Below, piece after piece: positions 52,121 through 62,400 of a DNA stretch of 64,000 nt; positions within the stretch are counted from its first letter, which is position 1, and the number at the start of each line of letters is the position of its first letter. The DNA lies in contig NZ_VIRN01000064.1 in NCBI RefSeq assembly GCF_008107725.1, positions 1,178,001 through 1,242,000 of the forward strand, given 5' to 3'. The translations under genes were made by a program, and so were the position numbers. The stretch comes from Marinobacter sp. BW6. Its GTDB lineage: Bacteria > Pseudomonadota > Gammaproteobacteria > Pseudomonadales > Oleiphilaceae. The notes under the pieces were generated by a model that searched no databases, had not been told where the DNA came from, and was given only the letters and a program-made list of their open reading frames with translations.

Positions 52121-54004
52121 ATGACAGTTTATTTCGTCCAGGCTTTTATCTACCTGGTGGCAGCAGTGATCGCCGTGCCCCTGGCAAAACGTTTTGGCTT
52201 GGGGTCTGTGCTTGGTTACCTGGTGGCGGGCGTGGTGATCGGCCCGGTCACAGGGCTGGTCGGGCAGGAAGCTAACACCATCCAGCATTTTGCTGAATTT
52301 GGCGTAGTGATGATGCTCTTCCTGGTTGGGATGGAGCTTGATCCCAAGGCGTTGTGGGCCATGCGGGTCCGTCTGGTTGGCCTGGGTGGACTCCAGGTCG
52401 TGCTGACGGCGGCAGCCGGTATGGCTGTGGCTGTCTGGCTCGGGCTGCAGTGGCAGACGGCGCTTGCGGTCGGTCTTATCTTTGCCTTGTCTTCCACGGC
52501 GATTGTCCTGCAGACCCTCAACGAAAAGGGGTTGGTCAAAACCGAAGGTGGTCGCAGTGCTTTCTCGGTTCTGTTGTTTCAGGATATCGCGGTCATTCCC
52601 ATGCTTGCCCTGATTCCCTTGCTGGCTCTACCGGAGCTAATGGACGCGGCGAGCACCTCCGATGGCCACGGTGGCAACCTGAATCTTGTGGACAGCCTTC
52701 CCGGCTGGGCCCACGGGCTGGTTGTGGTGGCGGCTATTGCTGCGGTGGTTGTGGGTGGTCACTATCTGAGCCGCCCCTTGTTTCGCTATGTGGTGCAGTC
52801 AGGCCTGCGCGAAGTATTCACGGCCACGGCGTTGATGCTGGTCATCGGGATTGCGGCTCTGATGAGTCTGGTGAACCTGTCCCCGGCACTAGGGGCCTTT
52901 CTGGCCGGCGTGGTGTTGGCCAACAGTGAGTTCCGGCATGAGCTGGAAGCGAACATCGAACCGTTCAAGGGACTGCTGCTTGGCCTGTTCTTCATCACCG
53001 TCGGCGCAGGGATCAATTTCGACGTGTTGTCCGAGCAATGGGGCACGGTGGTCTCCCTTGCGTTCGCCGTGATTGCAGTCAAGGCCGCGATTCTGCTCGG
53101 CCTGGCATTGTTGTTCAAGGTGCATGGGAGTAATGGCTGGTTGTTCACGCTTTCACTGGCCCAGGCTGGTGAATTTGGCTTTGTCCTTTTGACCTACAGC
53201 GTTCAGAACAACGTTATTCCTGTGGACACCTCCCAGATTCTGTCCTTGGTGGTGGCGCTATCCATGTTCCTGACGCCGTTGCTGTTTATTGTGTACGACC
53301 GGATTGTGCTGCCCCGTTATCGGCGTTCACAGAACGATGACCGGGAGGCGGATGCCATCGACGAGCAGGCGCCGGTTATTGTCGCCGGTGTGGGTCGTTT
53401 CGGGCAGATTGTCTGTCGGTTGTTACGGGCCAATAAGGTTCCCATCGTGGCGCTGGACCATGAGATCGAGCAGATCGAGAACCTCCGGCAGATCAATATC
53501 AAGAGTTTCTTCGGGGATGCGAGTCGGCCGGATTTGCTGGAGACCGCAGGCATTGAGCAGGCCCGCCTGCTCGTCGTGGCCATTGACGACCGTGACCGTT
53601 CGGTACAGATGGTCGAACACGTGAAGCAGTTTTTCCCTGGTGTCTGGGTGCTGGCACGCGCCTTCGACCGAGGCCACGGATACCGATTGAGGGAAGCGGG
53701 TGCCGATGATGTGGTGAGTGAAACCTATCATTCGGCGCTTGAGCTCGGCGGCCATGCTCTGACCGCCATGGGTGTACACCCGATGCGTGCCCGCCAGATG
53801 ACCTGGGCTTTCCTGGACAACGAGAAAGCCCATGAGGATGAGCTGTTCGACGCCTGGAAAGAAATTGAGGAAGGTATCCGGTTCAGTCCCCGTTATGGTG
53901 AACTCTTCATGAAGCTGGAAGAAGCGCTAAGCAGCGCCATGCATCGGGACTGGGAAGAACCAAAACAGGAGGATGTTCCTATATGGCGACCGCCCGACCG
54001 CTGA
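52121..54004 (+). CDS. CPA2-family cation/proton antiporter with TrkA-N domain (KefB/KefC-like)
   Basis: A 627-residue inner-membrane antiporter with about 12-13 transmembrane helices (1-390) and a C-terminal TrkA-N Rossmann domain (VIVAGVGRFGQIVCRLL, then FFGDASRPDLLETAG) that binds nucleotide or glutathione adducts. The helix-6 region ALSSTAIVLQTLNEKG and LSPALGAFLAGVVLANSEFRHELE are typical of Kef-type potassium efflux. ATG 52121 follows AAGGAAA, with an in-frame TTG just before. No KefF/KefG partner gene is present. Confidence 0.9.
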   Translation: MTVYFVQAFIYLVAAVIAVPLAKRFGLGSVLGYLVAGVVIGPVTGLVGQEANTIQHFAEFGVVMMLFLVGMELDPKALWAMRVRLVGLGGLQVVLTAAAGMAVAVWLGLQWQTALAVGLIFALSSTAIVLQTLNEKGLVKTEGGRSAFSVLLFQDIAVIPMLALIPLLALPELMDAASTSDGHGGNLNLVDSLPGWAHGLVVVAAIAAVVVGGHYLSRPLFRYVVQSGLREVFTATALMLVIGIAALMSLVNLSPALGAFLAGVVLANSEFRHELEANIEPFKGLLLGLFFITVGAGINFDVLSEQWGTVVSLAFAVIAVKAAILLGLALLFKVHGSNGWLFTLSLAQAGEFGFVLLTYSVQNNVIPVDTSQILSLVVALSMFLTPLLFIVYDRIVLPRYRRSQNDDREADAIDEQAPVIVAGVGRFGQIVCRLLRANKVPIVALDHEIEQIENLRQINIKSFFGDASRPDLLETAGIEQARLLVVAIDDRDRSVQMVEHVKQFFPGVWVLARAFDRGHGYRLREAGADDVVSETYHSALELGGHALTAMGVHPMRARQMTWAFLDNEKAHEDELFDAWKEIEEGIRFSPRYGELFMKLEEALSSAMHRDWEEPKQEDVPIWRPPDR

Positions 54005-54056
54005 CAGTGCAGTAACGCTGGGCTAAATTATTGTCTATGCGGCTGTAGAGGTCAGT

Positions 54057-55757
54057 ATGGTGTTCAGGAAAATGCTTGTTGTCTCGGGATTGGTTTTCGC
54101 CGGATCCTGCGCTGCTGCCGAATCGAGCCGTGACGATTGCATTGCCAGCAGGATTCAACCCGAAGCCATTGATCTGGACCAACCGAGGGACCAGCTTGCG
54201 CGCCAGAATGACCTGGAGATTCCCGAGGACGCACGTATTGGCAGCATCCGTATTCTTCGCCGCCCGATCTTTGATACCACCGACCCTGAGCAGGACAACG
54301 CGCTCTATCGAACCCTGAACGCGCTCAACACGCCTACCTGGGAGTCCGCCTTGCGTGCCCAGTTGGTGTTTGAAGAAGGGGATGTCTACGAGCCCGAGCC
54401 TATTTCCGAATCCGAGCGGGTGCTGCGCCAGCGTGAGTATTTGACGGCTGCCTGGGTAGGCGTAACCCGGGTTTGTGGCGATGAGGTTGAGGTGAGCGTG
54501 CTCACCAGGGATACCTGGACACTGTTTCCGAGCGTGGGGGTATCGCGATCCGGCGGTGAAAACACCACCAACTTCGGGTTGTCTGATCCCAACTTTGCCG
54601 GGTCAGGCAAGAGCCTCGGCATCGGCTATGCCAAGGACCCGGACCGCACCGAAACCAGTCTGTATTTTGATGACCCGAACGTCTTGGGTTCGCATTGGCA
54701 AGCGGGGTTCTCGTTTGATGAGAGAAGCGATGGCCGCGGCCGCGGCGCCTACCTCGAGAGGCCTTTCTTCAGCGAGACCACTGACTGGCGGTTTGGCCTG
54801 AGCGGCATCGATGACGTACGGGAGGAATCCCGCTACGTTGGAGCGGAGGCCATTGCCGATTATCGGCGCAGCCAGGAGTTCTTCAGTATCGATGGAGGCT
54901 GGCGCCTGGCTGAGAGAGACAGCCGGCAACTGAGGTTGCTCGCCGGATACCGCTACGATGCACTCATGTTCGACCGTTTGCCCAACGAACCCGATCTCGA
55001 CATCCTCCCGGACGACCGGACCCTGAGTTACCCCTGGGTTGGCTTTGATTACCGCCAGAACCGCTTCCGGGAGATGACCAACCTCACGCGACTTCAACGG
55101 GTGGAGGATGTGCGGGACGGTTTCGTATGGCGAACCGAGCTGGGCTACTCCGGCAGTGGGTTGGGTGCCACCGAGGACCGCGTGGTGCTGAACATGGATT
55201 TCCAGGATGTGCTGCACGCTTCGGAGACCAACTACGCCAGCTATTCCCTCAGCCAGAGCGGCACGTACCGGCTCGATGAAGATCGGGTGGAAAACCTGCT
55301 GGGGACAGTGAGCGTTCAGTATTTTCATGGCGGCTCGGAGCGCTGGAACAGCTGGTACACCAACCTGGCTTTCACGGCAGCGCATAATCTCACCGCCGAT
55401 CAGCAACTGCTGATTGGCGGTGAGAACGGTTTGCGCGGCTATCCCAGTGAATACCAGCAGGGTAATCGTCGTGTGTTATGGACCCTGGAGCGGCGTTATT
55501 TCCCGGACTGGCATCCGTTCAAACTGTTCCGTGTGGGCGGTGTGCTATTCACCGACGTAGGCCGTGCCTGGTTTACCGACGACCGGAACAGTGGACCGGA
55601 CGAAGGCGTGCTGAAGGATGTTGGCTTCGGCATGAGGCTGGCTTCAAGCAGGATTGAGGTGCAACGAATGCTGCACCTGGACTTTGCCTTCCCCCTGGAT
55701 GGCGACGACAGTATTGATGATTTTCAGGTTCTGTTGAGGGGCCGGAGCCAGTTCTGA
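54057..55757 (+). CDS. BamA/TamA-family outer-membrane protein
   Basis: A 566-residue exported protein with a signal peptide (cut near CAAAES). It has a short POTRA-like region (DARIGSIRILRRPIFDTTD..., QLVFEEGDVYEPEPISESERVLR) and a C-terminal 16-strand surface-antigen barrel (YSYPWVGFDYRQNRF, GGENGLRGYPSEYQQGNRRVLW, RVGGVLFTDVGRAW). It ends in ...GRSQF, a C-terminal Phe that signals the BAM machine. Too short for BamA with five POTRA domains; closer to TamA or an accessory Omp85. AGAGGT before the ATG. Confidence 0.85.
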   Translation: MVFRKMLVVSGLVFAGSCAAAESSRDDCIASRIQPEAIDLDQPRDQLARQNDLEIPEDARIGSIRILRRPIFDTTDPEQDNALYRTLNALNTPTWESALRAQLVFEEGDVYEPEPISESERVLRQREYLTAAWVGVTRVCGDEVEVSVLTRDTWTLFPSVGVSRSGGENTTNFGLSDPNFAGSGKSLGIGYAKDPDRTETSLYFDDPNVLGSHWQAGFSFDERSDGRGRGAYLERPFFSETTDWRFGLSGIDDVREESRYVGAEAIADYRRSQEFFSIDGGWRLAERDSRQLRLLAGYRYDALMFDRLPNEPDLDILPDDRTLSYPWVGFDYRQNRFREMTNLTRLQRVEDVRDGFVWRTELGYSGSGLGATEDRVVLNMDFQDVLHASETNYASYSLSQSGTYRLDEDRVENLLGTVSVQYFHGGSERWNSWYTNLAFTAAHNLTADQQLLIGGENGLRGYPSEYQQGNRRVLWTLERRYFPDWHPFKLFRVGGVLFTDVGRAWFTDDRNSGPDEGVLKDVGFGMRLASSRIEVQRMLHLDFAFPLDGDDSIDDFQVLLRGRSQF

Positions 55758-55841
55758 GCCAACTTGATATTGATCAATTGGCCAATCCATGATCACATTA
55801 CTGATATGTAATCAGGTCCTGATGTCGCAAAGGTAAAAAAA

Positions 55842-56681
55842 ATGAAGTTGTTGTTGGGTTTCCTGCTATTCGCCTTCTCTTCGGCTGTACTCGCATCTAA
55901 CTCCCTTGTTCGCATTGATTGCGAGGAAGATACAAACGGTGCGGCCGTCTACCTCGACGGTGCCTATCAATTCGAATGCGAGGATTATGCAAAACTCCCG
56001 ATTCTGACAACCGCGGGCGCCCATGAGCTGCGAGTGGTTCGTCCGGTCGGTCGGGAATTTGAACAGGTATTCGTCAAAAGAATTGAGCTTCGTGCCGGAG
56101 TGCCTGAGCGGGTTCGTGTTTCCCTGCCGGATAAAACCCTGACAGCTTATGGGCAGAAGCAGGAAGCCCTGCGCAAGGAAGAGGCGAGAATGGCCGCAGA
56201 AAAGGCAGAACAGCGACGTCGGGAACAGGCCCGGATTGCCGCTGAAAAGGCCGCACAGGAGCAACTGGAGAAAGAACTGGCGAGTGCTCGGGCTGGAAAT
56301 GCCGCCGCAATGGAGCGCATGGCACAGAGGTATCGTTCAGGGGATGGTGTGCCCGCCAACGCGCAGACAGCTTCCGAATGGGAAGCGAAGGCGGAGCGTC
56401 AGAAAAAGATCGATGATCTCGAGGCCAGCAAAATGGAATATTTTGCGATGTCCGAGTCCGCGCTTCTCGGGATCTATGGTGATGACCCGGGCTCTTCCCA
56501 AATTATTTCGGCGCCATGGATTGTAGCACCGACGTTCACAGCTGAACTGCTTTCGACACCGGTAACGACCACTGACCAACAGATTAAGGACAGCAGGCTG
56601 GAAACATTGCGTCGCCAAACGGCTGCGGCCCGTTGGGCGAACCCTGACTCTCTGGTCGCGAGGGCCGCGGACAAACTCTGA
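55842..56681 (+). CDS. Exported PEGA / coiled-coil / Sel1-like protein
   Basis: A 279-residue periplasmic protein, family not recognised as a whole. Signal peptide about 1-19. Residues about 20-95 look like a PEGA-type beta domain (VYLDGAYQFECEDYAKLPILTTAGAHELRVV). Then comes an Ala/Glu/Arg coiled coil (about 105-150), and one Sel1-like repeat (AAMERMAQRYRSGDGVPANAQTASEW). The C-terminal part is polar. An AT-rich region with the inverted repeat ATTAC-TGATAT-GTAAT (55797-55812) precedes it and may hold a promoter. The next gene starts 12 bp later. Confidence 0.68.
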   Translation: MKLLLGFLLFAFSSAVLASNSLVRIDCEEDTNGAAVYLDGAYQFECEDYAKLPILTTAGAHELRVVRPVGREFEQVFVKRIELRAGVPERVRVSLPDKTLTAYGQKQEALRKEEARMAAEKAEQRRREQARIAAEKAAQEQLEKELASARAGNAAAMERMAQRYRSGDGVPANAQTASEWEAKAERQKKIDDLEASKMEYFAMSESALLGIYGDDPGSSQIISAPWIVAPTFTAELLSTPVTTTDQQIKDSRLETLRRQTAAARWANPDSLVARAADKL

Positions 56682-56693
56682 AGCTTCTTCGCC

Positions 56694-58211
56694 GTGAAAT
56701 TCCGCCTGCTTCTTTCTGGCCTGGTGCTTTTGGCGTTGGGAGGCTGCTCCAGCTTAAGCACGCTTGAGTTGGATGGCTCTCGTGCAGAATTGATAGAACC
56801 CGATGACCGATTTTCGGATCTGAGCAGGCTGGTGACAGGAGAGCAGGGCAGTGATGCAGACTTCCTGATTGAACTAACGAAGTACCGCTCCGATACGTCC
56901 TATAAATGTCGGCACCCGGCCTATGCCTACTATTTCTCACAAAGGCTGGGTGAGTCCCTGGACTATAGAGAGTGCCCTCCAACCGTCCCTTTTTATCTGC
57001 TGGATCGTGAAAAAGGCGGGTATCAGTTCTCCGTAGCGCCGGATCTTGTCCGCAGCATACACATAATGTTTGCCTCACCAGGCGAGTCGGTTGCCTCCCA
57101 ATTCGGCCATCTTTCTATTCGACTCATCGTCTGCCCCTCAAGGTCATCGAGTGATGCCGAGTGCAACGAAAACATTTTCGATCATGTGGTCCTTGGCTAC
57201 GTTGCCCGCATAAATGAACTTGAAATGAGCCTGATCAAAGGAGCGTTCGGTGGATACGACGCCCATCTGACCGGCTTTTCCTTTATGGAAGCTTACCGAA
57301 CCAATACCTTACTTGCGGACAGAAACCTGTTCTCAATTCCCCTGAAATTACGCCCCGAAGAGACGGAACAAGTGGTGCGAGAGTTGTCGGAGATTCACTG
57401 GAGCTTCAGGGGCAACTACCGCTTTTTCACGAATAATTGTGCCACCCTCCTGCAAGATACTCTGGCAGCCCTCGTGGAACAGGCGTCAGATGAACCCACC
57501 GTAGCCGGTAATCTGGAAACGGGGCATCTACGCCCGGACTCTTTTTTCAAAGCGCTCAGGCGCAGCAAACTCGCAGATGACAGTGTTCTTGAGTCTCTGA
57601 AAAACGCCGAACGGGAGGGATATTACTTCCCCAGCACCCGTCCCTATTACGAACGGGCGTTCGAACTGGTGAGCGGCACTGCTGGTTGGAATACGCCATC
57701 ATCACTTGATGAATATCTTCGCACCCCGGCGAAGATGCGCCTGCTGAAAACGCTGAAATCCGATTTGCTGTTGGAACTCTACTCCCATGATCAGCATGTC
57801 AGGGAAGCTCATTTGCTGCTGGAGGAAAGAACCTTGATAAGCCTTGAACAGGCCCGCCTTCAATCCCTGATGAGCCTTTTGAGCGATCCGGAAGTTATGG
57901 CTTTGCTTCAGAACGGATTGAATGAAATGGAACACAATACCCATGGGCGGTGGCTTGAACATTGTGTCCTGCAACCGGTTCGGAAGCTTCAGGGGCGTTT
58001 GCCGGTGTCGAAGGGGATACCGGGCCCGGAATTCATGCAGCTGTTTCCATCGGTTGGGACAGACTGCGATCAGCCTGGATCTCTGGTCATTGCCAAACGG
58101 CTGGTAAGCGACTGGCTGCCCGAGGGGCACGGGAGTGTCCGGGCGTTGAGAAATTTCAGTCTTGAAATCGAACAGACCCACGAAAACCTTGCTTACCTGA
58201 GGACGCTGTAA
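56694..58211 (+). CDS. DUF4105 lipoprotein, probable NlpC/P60-like Cys-His enzyme
   Basis: A 505-residue lipoprotein: lipobox LGGC with Cys18, then Ser-Ser. The central DUF4105 (Lnb N-terminal) domain has the paired motifs SQFGHLSIRL with His139 and FTNNCATLL with Cys249, the Cys-His dyad of a permuted papain-like fold. GTG start. The C-terminal 200 residues are helical (LLLELYSHDQHVREAHLLLEERTLI...). The neighbours suggest work on an envelope substrate. Stop and next start overlap (TAATG). Confidence 0.82.
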   Translation: MKFRLLLSGLVLLALGGCSSLSTLELDGSRAELIEPDDRFSDLSRLVTGEQGSDADFLIELTKYRSDTSYKCRHPAYAYYFSQRLGESLDYRECPPTVPFYLLDREKGGYQFSVAPDLVRSIHIMFASPGESVASQFGHLSIRLIVCPSRSSSDAECNENIFDHVVLGYVARINELEMSLIKGAFGGYDAHLTGFSFMEAYRTNTLLADRNLFSIPLKLRPEETEQVVRELSEIHWSFRGNYRFFTNNCATLLQDTLAALVEQASDEPTVAGNLETGHLRPDSFFKALRRSKLADDSVLESLKNAEREGYYFPSTRPYYERAFELVSGTAGWNTPSSLDEYLRTPAKMRLLKTLKSDLLLELYSHDQHVREAHLLLEERTLISLEQARLQSLMSLLSDPEVMALLQNGLNEMEHNTHGRWLEHCVLQPVRKLQGRLPVSKGIPGPEFMQLFPSVGTDCDQPGSLVIAKRLVSDWLPEGHGSVRALRNFSLEIEQTHENLAYLRTL

Positions 58212-59404
58212 TGAAGACCGTTCGCCAGTCCCCTTTTCTGTTTGCACTTGTTTTGGCTGTTGTTGTCCAGACAGTCGCAGCCAATCAGCCAAAACCCGGC
58301 GGTGACAACATGGAAGAGATGTTGAAACAGCTTGAAATGCTTGAGCAACTGGACCAGCTGGATCGTCAGGACTTCAGCGCCGCCGTCGACAAGGCCTATG
58401 AATGTGTGGACACAGGGGATTTTCCCTGCGCGGATCGGCAGCTCAAAGAGGCGGAGAGACTGGTTTTCGATGAACCGTCCCGGAAACGTCTGGCAGAAGC
58501 CCGGGACTATCGACAGGAAATGTACAGAATTGCCGAGGAAGAGAAAAAGCGCCTGGCGATGGAGCGCCGGATACAGGAATGCAGTGCGAATTGCCCGATT
58601 CGGGAAGAATACGAAGATTGCGTCGACGGTTACCAGAATCCGAGGTACTGCCGTGAGCCCTCTTATGATCAGCCTTCCAGTTCCAGCTCCAACAACACGA
58701 TGCTAATGCTCAATCAGACCGTTCAGCAGTTCAAACAGTTCACTGAAAGTCAGTTGGCTCAGCAGCGGCAGCAGCTTGAGATGCAACAGCGTATGTATGA
58801 AGAGCAAAGGCGCCGTGAGGAGGCCATCAAACGTCAGCAGGAGCAACAGCGACGGGAGATGGAGCGTAGACGCTCTCAACAGCTTGCCGAGGCAGAACGT
58901 ATGGAAGCTGAGCTGATCGAAAGGCGACAGCGTGCGGAAGAGGAGCGGCGACGGCTTGAGGCACGCCGACAGGCTGAGGAAGAAGCCCGCCAAAGAGCAG
59001 AAGAACGCCGTCAGGCTGAGGAGGCTCGGAGACTGGCACGTCAGCAGGAAATACTGGAGCGCCAGCGTGCGCGAGAGCGTGAAAAGGCAGAGCGCGAGGC
59101 TCGTCGGGCGGCTTATCTGGCAACAATGCAGCAGGGTATAAAACTCTATGGCCGATCTTGTCCGGGTCCCTCAAAGCACGTTTTCGGAACTGTCCCAAGC
59201 ATCAAGCCGGAAGAGGTGGGATGCCTTGATGTCTATTTCGAAGTCTATTGCCCGGGCTCCGCAAGTGTTCAGCATCGTGGTGTTATGGACACGATGTTGA
59301 ACAATGTGAACGGTTGCTACGGTGACACAGAGGAAGTGCCCGAGACCTTGCCCTGTGCAGCACGCGAGTTTCGCGTCAAGGTTACCAAGGTCACAAGCTG
59401 TTGA
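58211..59404 (+). CDS. Cys-rich coiled-coil periplasmic protein
   Basis: A 397-residue exported protein that I do not recognise. Signal peptide about 1-24 (AVVVQTVAANQ). N-terminal third has pairs of cysteines (YECVDTGDFPCADRQL; QECSANCPIREEYEDC; RYCREP). The middle (about 175-310) is an unbroken Arg/Glu/Gln coiled coil. The C-terminal 90 residues carry six more Cys (GRSCPGP, GCLDVYFEVYCPG, NGCYGD, LPCAAR, TSC), fit for disulfides. ATG overlaps the DUF4105 stop by one base, so translation is coupled. Confidence 0.7.
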   Translation: MKTVRQSPFLFALVLAVVVQTVAANQPKPGGDNMEEMLKQLEMLEQLDQLDRQDFSAAVDKAYECVDTGDFPCADRQLKEAERLVFDEPSRKRLAEARDYRQEMYRIAEEEKKRLAMERRIQECSANCPIREEYEDCVDGYQNPRYCREPSYDQPSSSSSNNTMLMLNQTVQQFKQFTESQLAQQRQQLEMQQRMYEEQRRREEAIKRQQEQQRREMERRRSQQLAEAERMEAELIERRQRAEEERRRLEARRQAEEEARQRAEERRQAEEARRLARQQEILERQRAREREKAEREARRAAYLATMQQGIKLYGRSCPGPSKHVFGTVPSIKPEEVGCLDVYFEVYCPGSASVQHRGVMDTMLNNVNGCYGDTEEVPETLPCAAREFRVKVTKVTSC

Positions 59405-59413
59405 GATTGACGT

Positions 59414-62400
59414 TTACCACGTGTCCACAAACCGCCCATTTCCACGTCCGCCAGGGTCTCCGGCGGACGTGGAATTAAGCCCCCTGACCAGCCAGGCCCG
59501 CGTTTCCTGAGGGTCGATGACCGCATCAATCTCCAGGTAGCTGGCCACGTTGAGCGCCTTGCCCTGCTCATACGCTTTGGCCACAAAGGCATCGAACATG
59601 GTCTTTCGTGATTCCTCGTCAGGCTGGGCGGCCAGCTCTTTGGCAAAGCCCAGACGCACGGCACCTTCCCAGCCCATGGGCCCGAACTCACCGCTCGGCC
59701 AGGCTGCGGTAAAGAAAGGCGTGAGCATGCTGCCCGCCGCCATGGCCTGGGCGCCGAGACCGTAAGCCTTGCGCAGAATCACGGTGAAGAAAGGCACAGT
59801 AAGATTGGCTGCAGCGACAAACATTCGTGAAACGTGGCGAATGGTGGCCTGCTTTTCGGCGTCAGGCCCCACCATGAAGCCCGGTGTGTCGCACAGTGAC
59901 AGGATCGGCAGGTTGTGGGCGTTGCACAGTTGCATGAAGCGGGCCGCCTTGTCCCCCGCGTTGGCATCCACCGCCCCACCCAGGTAGGCGGGGTTATTGG
60001 CGATCAGGCCCATTGGACGGCCCTCAATGCGCACCAGTGCAGTGATCAGCCCGGGCGAAAATTGCTGGCGGAGTTCCAGAAAACTGTCCTGATCGGCGAA
60101 GGTTTCGATGACCTGGCGGATATCATAGACCCGCATGCGGTTTTCCGGGATCAGGTGGCGCAGGTGGCGTTGATCCTCGCACTGCCAGTCCTCTAAAGGG
60201 CCCTGGAAGTAAGACAGGTATTGCTTCGCCACGCGCACGGCTTCTGCTTCGTTCTCAACCAGGATATCAATCACCCCGTTGGGGCCCATAACCGAAACTG
60301 GCCCGACTTCTTCCGGGCTGAATCGCCCAAGGCCGCCGCCCTCAATCATCGCGGGCCCTGCCATGCCCAGGTTGGCATCTTTGGTGGCGATGATGGTGTC
60401 GCAGCAGCCCAACAGAGCCGCATTGCCCGCGTAGCATCGGCCGGAGACAATGCCGAGCGTGGGCACCCGCCCGGAGAGACGAGCCATGCTGACGAAGGTA
60501 TGACAGTCCAGAAAGGACACGCCATTGGTGTCGGTGTCGGATGGTCGTCCACCACCGCCTTCCGCAAAGAGAACCAGCGGAATTCGCCATTGCTCCGCCA
60601 GAGCCAGTATTCGGTCTGCCTTGCGGTGGTTGGCCAGGCCCTGGGTGCCGGCAAACACGGTGTAATCGTAGGCCATGGTTGCGCAGCGTGCCGCTTCCGC
60701 TCCAAAGTCCCGGGCGTTCACGCTACCGATGGCCGTAATCAGGCCATCCGCCGGGCTCATTTCAACCAGCTTGTCTACCGAACGTTGGCGCCGTTGTGCC
60801 GCCAGTGCCAGTGCCCCGTATTCGTTGAAGCTGTCCGGATCGAGCAGGTCTTCAACGTTTTCACGGGCGGTTCGCTGGGCCTTCTTACGTCGCTTTGCGA
60901 CTGCCGCCGGGCGGCGTTCATTCGTCAGAAGGTCATGACGTTCCAGCACTTCCGCCAGATCGGCACGGACATACTGCAGATCAACCGCCTCTTCGCTCTG
61001 AATGCCACTGGCGTCCACTTCGGCCGGTTCCAGATACGCCAGCGCTTGCCCCTCGCTCACCGTTGCGCCTGGTTCTGCAGCAACTGTGTGGACGATTCCG
61101 GATTGCGTTGCCTTGACCACGAATTCCATTTTCATCGCTTCGAGCACCGCGATGGGGTCGCCCACGGCAACTGCATCTCCCGGTACGACATCAATACTGA
61201 CAACCGTGCCGGAACTGGGGGCTTCAATGCCGATCGTGCCTGCCGGCGCGGGTTTGGCTTTCGGGCTCTCGGCGGCCTCTGCCGCCAATGTATTGCCAAA
61301 GTGCAGATTAGGATGGGCCGTACTGGTCTCTTCAGGGATCAGGAATTCCAGGTGGTCTTCGACAAAGCGTGTGGTAACAGCCCAGGATTCAACGCTTGGG
61401 TGGCGGATCAGATTCTGGAGCAGGCCAATATTGCTGCTTACACCGTTGAGGCGGAACTCGCAAAGGGCCCGATACAGCCGTCGGAGTGTTGATGGATAAT
61501 CGCTACCGTGGGCAACCAGCTTGGCGAGCAGGGAGTCAAACGAAGGGCTGATGCTGTAGCCGGCGTAACCGTAGCCATCGACTCGTAAACCGGGGCCCGA
61601 GGGTGGCTCGTAGGTGCTGAGTGTGCCGGTAGCCGCGGTGGCATGACCATCAGCGTGAAGCGTCTCGCTGTTGATCCTTGCCTGAATCGCGAATCCTCGC
61701 GCTGGTGGTGCAGATTCCAGTGCCAGATCAGCGAGGCTGTGGCCCGCAAGTAGCTTCAGCTGGGTTTGCACCAGATCAACACCGGTGATCTCTTCGGTGA
61801 TCGTGTGCTCAACCTGAATACGGGGGTTGGCCTCCATGAAATAGAAACGGCCCGGCTGGTCCTGGTCCACCAGAAACTCAAAAGTTCCAAGGCCACGGTA
61901 GTTAATGGAACTGGCGAGCCTGAGGGCGCAGTCGATCATGGCATCCCGGATCGAGGCGTCCAGTGAAGGACTCGGCGCAATCTCGATCAGCTTCTGGTTA
62001 CGCCGCTGCAGGCTGCAGTCGCGCTCCCAGAGGTGGCTGACGGCTCCGGTGCCGTCGCCTACTATCTGGATTTCAATGTGTCTCGCCCGACCAATCAGCT
62101 GCTCAATGTAGAGCGATCCACTGCCGAAGGCTGACTGAGCCTCGGACTGGCAGCGCTGGAAAGCCTGCTCAAGCTCCGCTTCGGTGTGAACCGCCCGCAT
62201 GCCCCGGCCGCCGCCACCGGCAATCGCCTTGAGCATAAGAGCTCCATGCTCATTCAGGAAAGCTCGGGCTTCACTCAGGCTCACCGGCTTGTTGATTCCC
62301 TTGATCAGAGGAACGTCGCAGCGCTCCGCCAGAGTTCGGGCAGCAGATTTGTCGCCAAACTCCTCCAATACGTCTGGCGACGGGCCAATAAAGACCAATC

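Noticed and set aside
58700..59110. Possible DNA tandem repeat
   Set aside because: The repetitive look comes from Arg/Glu/Gln codons of a coiled coil; no exact repeat unit was found.
60221..61492. 423-codon open frame on the plus strand
   Set aside because: Antisense to the single-chain carboxylase; composition is that of a GC-rich shadow frame.
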